A stretch of 64,000 nt of DNA from Henckelia pumila (Eukaryota; Streptophyta; Magnoliopsida; Lamiales; Gesneriaceae). The first letter of the stretch is position 1. The number at the start of each line of letters is the position of its first letter. The DNA lies in NCBI RefSeq assembly GCF_033568475.1, contig NC_133122.1:146520861-146584860 (forward strand). The letters run 5' to 3'. The notes below the pieces were generated by a model, which saw only the letters and a list, made by a program, of their open reading frames with translations, was not told where the DNA came from and searched no databases. The position numbers and the translations under genes were made by a program. Positions 55,742-64,000 of this stretch are shown here, one piece after another.

Positions 55742-58362
55742 CTACAAGGTTCGGAAATGACACCTGAAAATATCCGACATATCTGAAAGTTATTTTTCTT
55801 TCAAAATAAAAATGTTAACATTATAATAAAAGATGTTTCCAAAAGTATCTGAGCCTATCCGTCCAGCTTGAATAATGATTGATGATGTGTAATGAGAGGA
55901 ACAAGACGATGGGTATTATCGCATACCCCAGAAGTCCGCGACCTGACCATGCTCTTGGTGTCACGGTCAGGGTAATGAGAGCTCCTTGCCTCATTACCGC
56001 CAAAGGCACCACTTGACTTTGGTTTTTCTGAACTTCAGCAGCTAGCCTTTGCAACAAGTTCTCACCCATTTCCACATTTCCAAATTTCACGATTTGATCT
56101 CCGAGCTGTAAACCATCTTCAGCTGCTGGAGATGCCTCTGTGATTTCATCAATCATTGCAAAGGGTCTGCTTACATCTATGTCCATATCAATGGCATTGA
56201 AAGAACCTCGGGTAATAGGATTGCTAACAGACAATGAAGTACCGATGTTCGCATCCAGGGCAGTTGTTGGACCTGCAATAGAACCTTATCATCATAAATA
56301 TGATGATTTGAGTCGATTTCGCCAAGAATATGTCACATCAAAGGTTTTTCCCATTTAAACGACGGAAGTCACATGCTATATATTAAAGTTCATATCATGA
56401 TGTTATTTGTCACACCTCAAACATTAAAGTTTATGTTAAAAATTGACTTGAACCCAACTCACCTCAAAAGCTAGCTCAAGAGGTGAGGGCAAGGGTTCCC
56501 AATAACTCTATCCTGTCGATGTGGGACAATATTTCAACACCCCACACGTCTAGGAATGAACATCTGAAGCGTGGAGATGTTAACAGATGGCCTAACTATA
56601 GGCAGCCCAATTATGGGCGGTCCAACACACACGGAGGGTCTGGGCTTCGATATCATGTTAGAAATTGACATGGACCTAACTCATCTCAAAAGCTAGCTCA
56701 AGAGGTTTGTGTTGCCCTTGTCTATATTAAGGGCTCCCAGAAACTCTATCCTACCGATGTGGGACAATATTTCATCATTTTAAATAAACAGTAATCATAC
56801 AGATATTTACTTAATAAGATACTAACCTGAATCCCTGATGGTTGCAGTTTGTTCGAGTCTGGCAGAATGCAAAAGTTGAATGATTTGGTTTATCTTTTCG
56901 GTAATATCCTTGTGATCATTTCGAAGCTCTGCAGCAACACAAACAAAATTGGCAAATACTCAGTTTGGATAACCAATTATGATACTTGCAACATCACTGC
57001 ACCAATTCTCAAGAGTTCCCTAACATGTTGGATATTATTACAGGCTCGAAACCATTTTACTGATTAAGAAACAGTTTTGTTTATACTGGTACAAATCTTG
57101 CAGGACATGAGCTGTTAATCGCTTCTGATTGCAAATCATCAAACTCATAAGAGCCGTGAATTCATTGTCAGACAGATGATGAATGTATGCAAAACCATGA
57201 CTTAAGAAATGGAAAATAATGTGAGTACAGAGAGAGAAGCCTAAAAGTATAAATTTAAGTTTTCAGAAGGGTGTGCGGATGGGAAATGAGCTTCATTTCC
57301 AAACCGAAGCTGGTTTACTGGGGTAATACCATATTACCATGATAGGATGATATCCTTTGACACCCAATTGTAATTGTCATAATTCAATCAGGCATCCAAT
57401 TAAAATCTGTTTCTGAAATATCATAAATGATAGATCTGATCACACTTATTTTCAATTACCGCCCACCACTAGATGCTGCTCGTGCCAATTACTTTATTTC
57501 CCTATCATCCACAGCATCGATTCACCTCACTTTTTTCATGCAATTACAATCAAACACTAGCAGGAAACCAACCAATTTTGGGTCATCATCTAACGAACAA
57601 AATAGAAAAGAAAAACAGCAAACAGGAGGAGGTACCTTCAGCAGAGGTTAGTAGTAATGGGAGCCAATTCTGTAGACCAAGAAACAGTGACAAGAATTCG
57701 TTGAATATTATACTATTAGAAACTAGATCTTCTAAACTCACTGCTGTTCCGCTCAAACACCAGAAAAGCATGCATTCACAAAATCAAATCTCTCTCTTTC
57801 AAAAAGATACACGGAGCATGATTCAATGAAGACCATTCTTGTATGTCAACAAAGATTGAATTTTTAGATTCTAAAAAACCTAAAACCTACAGGTGCAGCA
57901 ACAGACACTATAGCTTACAAATAGCCCAAGACGTAATAATCTGAAGGCAAGCCAACAAAAATAAGAACTTGGCTTGGAATATCAATTGTCAGGCAAAGCT
58001 ATTTATTAAAATTCATCATCGGTGACCAAATAATTCGTCAAAGGAAAAAAGTGTGAGCTAGTAAAATCACCAGCAAGTCGATGACGGTCTGCTCTCACAG
58101 TGGGGATGTCGATACCCGTCCTCGGGAACCCCTGCACAACCCCAAAATCCTTTTTTCAACACTTCTATTCAACAAAAACAAGTGAAGAAAAAAGAAAAGA
58201 CCAATAAGGTAACGTTGCCTCGGAATCGATAAGATTTCCGGACAATCCAGGGCCATTTGGTGGCGCGCAGAGACGTTGGATAATGATATTCATCTCCTCC
58301 TCCATTGCGCTTCGCTTGTCCATCAATTTCATTGATTCAGCTTTCAAATTCGTCCCCACCAT
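55742..58362 (-). CDS. PSMD9: 26S proteasome assembly chaperone PSMD9/Nas2 (p27)
   Basis: Five exons on the minus strand: 58219-58362, 58071-58131, 56827-56928, 55927-56272 and 55742-55763, giving 224 residues, close to plant PSMD9 proteins. The N-terminal half (MVGTNLKAESMKLMDKRSAM to about residue 100, with LSGNLIDSE and GIDIPTVRADRHRLAELRND) is the helical Nas2 domain. The C-terminal half is a PDZ-like domain (PFAMIDEITEASPAAEDGL, LGDQIVKFGNVE, VVPLAVMRQGA) ending GRGLLGCHFRTL, where the last exon supplies CHFRTL. Nas2/PSMD9 binds the base subunit Rpt5 and chaperones assembly of the regulatory particle in cytosol and nucleus. Intron 1 appears to be GC-AG, the only in-frame choice. Introns 2-4 are GT-AG. 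Intron 3 holds a TRIM. The whole frame is intact. Confidence 0.93.
56434..56777 (-). mobile_element. TRIM retrotransposon in intron 3 of PSMD9
   Basis: Two direct repeats, 56434-56539 and 56656-56777, both start TGTTA(A/G)AAATTGAC and end GGGACAATATTTCA(A/T)CA. They flank about 116 bases without coding capacity. Plus-strand GGCTTCGATATCA next to the right repeat is a degenerate PBS (TGATATCGAAGCC, 10 of 13 matches to TGGTATCAGAGCC), placing the element on the minus strand, the same as the gene. Flanks are GTTTA and TTTTA, a target duplication with one mismatch. Small LTRs and no genes fit a TRIM. Confidence 0.8.
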
Positions 58363-58989
58363 ATCTTCTCGAGGAGAACTCGGTGATTTCGTTCGAATTT
58401 TGCAAAATTGTTGAACTATTACTGTGTGATGACTGAAAATTTAGGGTTTTGCAAATTCAGGATTTCCACCAAAATTGTCGGACGGGTAGCAACTAGCAAT
58501 CGGATTGGAGCAAAAAAAATGGGATTATCGAGTTGGGCCTTGGCCCAGGTGATTTCTACTATAAGAAATTAATGTAGCTAGCCCATTATGCTTAGACCTC
58601 AATTCATATATGTTATAAATTAATTTTATTGTGTCGTGATACAAATTAATTATAACAAAATATTGATGTTTGATATATTGCTGAGAATTAAAATTTTTTT
58701 TTTACGCTTACTCGATGATTTAGTTAATGTTTGGATAAATTTCTAATAACTACTTCTCAATTTTTCGTGAACTTCTCAACTCTCCTTTGAAGTCGTATAC
58801 AAGTTATAGTAGACGATTAATCTAATATTGAGCTATGATTTTACTGCATTCTTTGACTTGTCCAAATAATTTATCGGTAGGATAATCACCTCTGATTTAA
58901 AATATAGAATATTTAATAAACCCCTAATAAATTTAATTAATGATATTTTCATCTATTCATTAAAAAAATCATTGCCCTTAATTACAAAA
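58363..58989. other. 5' flank of PSMD9, no other gene seen
   Basis: This holds the presumed promoter and 5' UTR of PSMD9 on the minus strand. The first 180 bases or so are moderately G+C-rich, then A+T-rich. No clear TATA box was assigned. Confidence 0.4.
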
Positions 58990-59369
58990 GACAAAATGTC
59001 AATTTTAGTCATGTATGTATTGGTGCGTGACATTTTTAGTCCTATATGAATAAAAAAATAGTCCTGTAATTATGTTCTTTTGATCAATTTTAGTCTTTTC
59101 AATCTAAAATCATGTAATTAAATGAACAATATCATTGTTAAATTTTTTTTAAATACGTTGTCAGAAAAATTCTCGAGATATAAACGCATGGTTTACAACG
59201 TTGTTATAAATTTTAATAATTATATTATCCATTTAATTACTTGATTTTGATGAAAGGACTAAAATTGATCAAAAATACATAGTTACAGGACTATAATTGA
59301 TTCATTGAAATATATCAAACTAAAAATGTCATACACCAATACATGCATGACTAAAATTGGCATTTTTCC
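58990..59369. mobile_element. Mutator-type foldback MITE
   Basis: A 380-bp element with long terminal inverted repeats: start GACAAAATGTCAATTTTAG, and inverted end GGAAAAATGCCAATTTTAG. Pairing extends well over 100 bases (for example GTATTGGTG near 59017 with CACCAATAC near 59336). Perfect 9-bp direct repeats ATTACAAAA flank it (58981-58989, 59370-59378). A 9-bp duplication is the mark of Mutator-like elements. It has no coding capacity. Confidence 0.88.
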
Positions 59370-59639
59370 ATTACAAAATGTCCTTACTTTTTTATCTTTA
59401 ATTGTAAAAATAATAATTTTTATACACTTTGGGATGGATTTCTATTCATTTATTCTCGTATCAATGCTCCTTGGATGTTGATTTTTTATATCAACGCTCC
59501 AATTTGACACACTAACTTTATATATACTAGGGGTCAGACACCTATAATACGTGTGTGACTTAAATATAACATTTTCTAAAGTGAAAACATTTCCGGGTTG
59601 TTTATGCGAAAGTTTTGTGAACAATGAGACTAAACCTAA

Positions 59640-59791
59640 AACAACTGTATTCGATTAGACTAGCATTCTTTTTTTTTTTCTTTTTTTTTTCAAAACAAAA
59701 CATATGCATTATGTTAGAACTCAAACAGAAGTATTTCAAACAACGATATTAATAAAATTTTCACTTAATACAAGAAAATCACAATTAATAT
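59640..59791. other. A+T-rich spacer before the LINE
   Basis: Two long T runs (59670-59690) and A+T-rich sequence. No gene is seen. Confidence 0.4.
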
Positions 59792-61759
59792 ATGCATCTT
59801 CGAAATTGGAAGACCTCTTACTTTAATCACGTTATTTCCAATGCTTGTAAGAAATTACAAGGGTGGGGGACACAACTTCTTTCTTTTGGTAGTAAGCTGG
59901 CATTGATCAAAAGTGTTCTTTGCTCTATGTCTGTTTATTTGTTTCAGGTGTTACAACCTTTGGGCACAGTCTTACAGCGTTTTGAAATGTTATGTGTGAA
60001 ATTCTTATGGGGTTCGAAATTACCTGGAGTACAGTCTATACATTGGATTTCTTGGGAGAAGATTTATCGTTCTGTTTCTGAGGAAGGATTGGGTATTCGT
60101 AGGCTCAAAGATACGGTAACAGCATTTTCCATTAAACTTTGGGTTAGATTCAGAACTGTGAAATCGCTTTGGAGTCGCTTCCTTCATTTAAAATATTGTC
60201 AATCTGCTCTTCCTGCTGCGGTGCAAATTGTGCGGCAAATGTCTTCCACTTGGCCTAGAATGATGAAAATTAGAAGCCTTGCAGAACCTGAAATTGGGTG
60301 GCATATTGGTCATAGGAATATCAGTTTCTGGTTTGATTCTTGGCTTCCGTCTAGACAAATCGAAGCCGGTCGACGAGCAATGACACGAAATGCACGCCGG
60401 GCCCTTTAGCTTCTTTGACTCCTATTCAAGGGCAATCTTGTAGGCTGGTCAAATGGTTTTTGAGAGATCGTAATTGGAATTCATAACGGCTTCTTATTGT
60501 GATTTCTCATGAGGTTTGCTTTTCGTGTTATGAAAGTGCTCATACAACCTTATTCAAGGATATCGCTATTTGGAAAAATTCTCAGAATGGGAGGTTCTCT
60601 GTTAAATCTGCCTGAGAGTTGATTAGGCACAAACAACCTGCTATTGGTTGGTTTAAAGTTTGCTGGTCTAAAATTTTTAGGCCCACCATTTTCTGCCGGA
60701 GATGGTTTTACAAATGGCTTTCGATTGATGATATTCTTATGACCAGGGGAATCAGTTTAGCATCGAGATGCCAGTGTTTTCAGGATCAGGAGACATTTGA
60801 TCACTTATTTTTTTCGAGTGATGCTGCTATTAATGTCTGGCATTTTTTTGCGAATCGTTTTGGAGTTCATAATCCTCAAAACTTTTCGAGCTGGAAAATA
60901 GCAGAGGATTGGTGCAGGGATGGGCATGTTAGGGAATTATCTGGTTTCTTTGGAAAGCTAGAAATGACAACAAGCATAGTGTTTGCATCCTGTCGGTCAG
61001 AATTATAACGCATATTAATGAGTTTATGGCTTCTATTAGTTGTGCAGGAGTTCTGAAGCCTAGGCATTGGAATGGTTATGAGAATGTGGCTAGATTGATG
61101 GGGATGGTTTTTCAAGTTACTCGTTCCACTTAAATTCGGGTAGTTAGATGGTTGGCGCCACCTGCTGGTCGCTTCAAATTGAATACAGATGGGTGCTCTA
61201 AATGTGGTGGAGAGTCGGGGATTGGAGGTATTATTAAAAATCATTTGGGAAAGCCGATCCTGGCTTATCATGATTTTATTGGTTATGGTTCCAACACTAG
61301 GGCCGAACTTTGTGCAATTTTAAAGGGGCTACAACTTTGTGAGCTTTATAATATATTTCCGTTATGGCTTGAAGTGGATTTCTTGGTGGCTTTATTCATC
61401 ATAGATGCGGATAACACTTGTTGGAAATTCAGCAATCTGCAGATTCAAATTCAGACGATCATTCATTCTTTAGTAGTCATGAAATCTCATGTTTATAGGG
61501 AAGCTAATGCTGCTGCGGACGAATTGGCTAATGTGGGTGTGGTTAAGGGTGCGGCTGTTTTACATCCTTCAGACATCCATGGACAGCTAAAAGGGATATG
61601 CAGATTAGACATATCTGGTTTACCTTATGTTTGAGTCAAATTTGTTTTTTGTAATTATTAATTGCGGTTGTATTTGATTTTTGTTTTTTTTTATCTAATA
61701 AATGGGTAGAGTCTGCTTAACCCCCGCCACAACAGGCGGCTTTTGTAAAAAAAAAAAAA
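59792..61759 (+). mobile_element. 5'-truncated LINE (non-LTR retrotransposon) with RNase H, dead
   Basis: The segment starts inside the C-terminal part of a LINE reverse transcriptase (LQGWGTQLLSFGSKLALIKS, FLWGSKLPGVQSIHWISW). It continues through the zinc-binding region after RT (60619-61008, IFRPTIFCRRWFYKWL, CFQDQETFDHLFF). It ends with an RNase H domain at 61152-61634 (FKLNTDGCSK, NTRAELCAILKGLQL, WLEVDFLVALF, REANAAADELANVG). At least two frame breaks separate these parts. A poly(A) tract at 61747-61759 follows an AATAAA-containing tail. 5' truncation and poly(A) are typical LINE marks. Plant L1-type LINEs often carry RNase H. No target duplication was found. Confidence 0.9.
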
Positions 61760-64000
61760 TCTAAATATTTAGGATGAGATGATTTTTCATAATTTCGTTT
61801 ATTTTTGGATTTAAATATATTTAATTTAATGATAGTACCGAATCGCAATTCCTGTTTGACAATTCAAAATATCAATAGTGATGTATCTGTCAAGTATCAC
61901 CTTTGATCTTAATTTGATAATACATATATTTAGATTTGTGAAAGATAAATTGGTGTAAATTGTAATACTAATTTGTTTTGAATGATGTTAAATTTTTCTT
62001 TATGTAATTCAAATAAAAATGGAAGTAGATCGACTTTAAGATGAGAAGTTGGAATCGACATTCAGAATTCAGATTTTAAATTGAGATAAGGAGAAAGTTA
62101 AAATTATATATAAGGAAGTTAACATCAATAAGAACCTAGTTTTATAAACCAACTAATTTAAGTTTAAGGTTATAAATGACTATGCTTGGTACTTCCGAAA
62201 GGCCATTTAAGAAAACTCACCCTATAATATATCTATTATATTATTGAGATAGGTTTTGTTTTTAATTATAAAATTATTCTAATAAAGAATTCGAGATATG
62301 TTATAATTTAGCTTCAAAAAAATATGATGATTTCAAAAGTAACATATAATTGTGTATGCGCATATAATTTATTTATTATTATATTTATTGATAACGAATA
62401 TATATATCATATTACATATATGCTAGTTTCTTTGTACACACAATGTATGAATACTAATCATAATTGTAAAAGGTATTATTTTGTTATGATTTTTAAAATC
62501 AATGTATTTAAGATGTTATATTGTGTAAATCTTATTAATTTGGGAAAATCAATGTATTTTAAGATATTGTATTGTTTAAATAAATTTTCCGAATGTGGAG
62601 ATATTATATTAAAATCGACAACTTTAAAAACCTTTTTCATGATAATTTTTTATGTTATGAGTTATATTTAAAAATTAAAAAATATAGATAAAGATAAAAA
62701 ATTATCAAGACATAATATATATAATTTACTAAAATAGGTTTAATTAAAATATTTAATAATTTTAAAAAATGGTATTTTTTGTTTATAAAAAATATTTTTC
62801 ACACTAAAGTTAATTATTCTAAGCTCTTCCATTTTAATAACATATTAGTCATTTGCACGCGTTACATACTTGTACCGTTGAAATAATTATTTAAACATGA
62901 TAATTTTTATTATTTTCAAATTAATGAATTTTAAAATTATTTTTTTTATCAAGAGTGATATACAAATTTAAAATTTAGAAAATAGATATAAATTTTAAAA
63001 ATATTTAAATAATTAAAAAGTGGATAATGTTACACCAAAATATAAAAAATAGTTACTCCAAGAGTTTAATATCTTATAACATATATCATAGTATAATGTA
63101 GAACAGTAGAAGTAATTAGGAGCAAGATATAAATAAAACGAAAAATAAAATTAATATTTGAATATATTAATTAAAAAGAGAAAAGCCATGTTTGGTTCCG
63201 TCGACCATATTTTTTTTTTAATTTTTTGTTTTTGAAGGATTCCGTCGACCATTTTGTAATGCCAAATAAATAACCCCGTTGAAATTATCGCCCATTGCTT
63301 CTGTATTTTATTAATTAATAATAATAATTAATTGGAAGCGGCTTAGTTCACATTGTCTCACGTTCCAAACTAATAATATATATCCATACTCTGTTTTGGA
63401 GAATATTTAACAATTATTTTAACATTGGAAAAAAAATCATATTATTATTATTAAAAGGTATGGTATGAATTTTATATCTATTCCAAAGCAGTCTAAAAGG
63501 AGTCACACCACTTATCTCCTTATTTTTCTAATTTTTGATATGTTCAAGTTCAACAATCTTTTATTTGAAGTAGCAACCGATCTTTTAGTAAAATCCTTTT
63601 TATACCACAGTGCTTTCTTAAATTTTTATTTGATTTCAGATCAGTTTGGATACAGAAGCTGTAACTTAAAAAAATGTTTAAATAATTTCAATTTTTAAAA
63701 GTGTTTTTATTTAAATTTTTAAATAGAAGTAAAAACAGAAGTTAAAAAACCAAAAATTCTAACCAAACACTTCATTTTTTTAAAAGAACATTTTTTTAAA
63801 AAATGCTTTGTTGAGTTGGCTCTTCACGTCTTAAAATATCTACATCTTATCAAAATTAATTAATTTGAAACAATCGTAAAAAAAAAACCAGGTCTCTTGA
63901 TCGATATCAACTATAAAAAATAAAATAATGGAATCAGGTTAAAGATCTATATGATAAAATTGACTCGAAGACTATCTCATAAAATTTTTATGTAAAAAAA
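61760..64000. other. A+T-rich region, no gene seen
   Basis: No frame with recognisable similarity. The longest (62324-62671 and 63465-63698) are low-complexity and A+T-rich, without homopolymer-free domains, and are regarded as chance. A 13-bp direct repeat is listed separately. Confidence 0.5.
63196..63252 (-). repeat. 13-bp direct repeats flanking a short A-rich insert (minus strand)
   Basis: TTCCGTCGACCAT occurs at 63196-63208 and 63240-63252. The 31 bases between are T-rich on the plus strand, i.e. an A-rich tail on the minus strand. It has the same layout as 26140-26213, a probable retroposition scar. Confidence 0.4.

Noticed and set aside
56140..56358. Plus-strand open frame opposite the PSMD9 PDZ exon
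   Set aside because: Antisense shadow of a conserved exon.
62324..62671. 115-codon plus-strand open frame
   Set aside because: Composition is that of A+T-rich DNA (Ile, Tyr, Phe, Asn), with no recognisable motif, promoter or splice context.

Overview
This is nuclear DNA of a eudicot plant. It holds two spliced host genes with plant-type introns, set in A+T-rich DNA packed with nested Ty3/gypsy retrotransposons, solo LTRs, MITEs, a TRIM, a Cassandra LTR and a LINE. The style of the LTR families suggests an asterid, perhaps Lamiales, but this is only an impression.

Host genes. (1) A five-exon group I WRKY transcription factor, WRKY32-like, lies at 21262-25061 (+). (2) A five-exon gene for the proteasome assembly chaperone PSMD9/Nas2 lies at 55742-58362 (-). 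It appears to use a GC-AG first intron, and a TRIM retrotransposon sits in intron 3. Both reading frames are intact across all splice junctions.

Left block, 1-19893. A minus-strand Ty3/gypsy element (H; 5' LTR 18419-19893, PBS, gag, protease, RT) was used repeatedly as a landing site. Its gag holds a solo LTR (16886-18189, target duplication AATGG). Its RT holds a solo LTR L1 (2829-15115, target duplication CGAAC). L1 holds a solo LTR L2 of the same group (target duplication CCGGG). A complete but dead plus-strand Tekay-like element (3446-12328) lies in that stack, flanked by a 449-bp duplication of its target instead of the usual 5 bp. The far left (1-2539) is the 3' end of a Tat/Athila-like element.

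Middle block, 28404-51379. A solo LTR S (target duplication TTTAT) contains a truncated LTR X, flanked by a 540-bp duplication of S. X contains a hAT-type MITE and a tandem retrotransposon array, LTR-internal-LTR-internal-LTR (29837-47455), with a single 5-bp target duplication TTATT at its outer ends. Both internal regions carry a putative 214-bp spliceosomal intron between gag and protease, share one RT frameshift, and have their own later nonsense mutations.

Right block, 51380-64000. A Cassandra solo LTR with a 5S-like domain (51947-52322), decayed repeats, small MITEs, the PSMD9 gene, a Mutator-type foldback MITE, a 5'-truncated LINE with RNase H, and A+T-rich DNA without recognisable genes.

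The strongest leads are the gag/protease intron in a chromovirus-like element, the two independent cases of very long flanking duplications, the tandem array, and the finding that at least six LTR families each carry a cluster of short G+C- or CpG-rich dyad-symmetric motifs.
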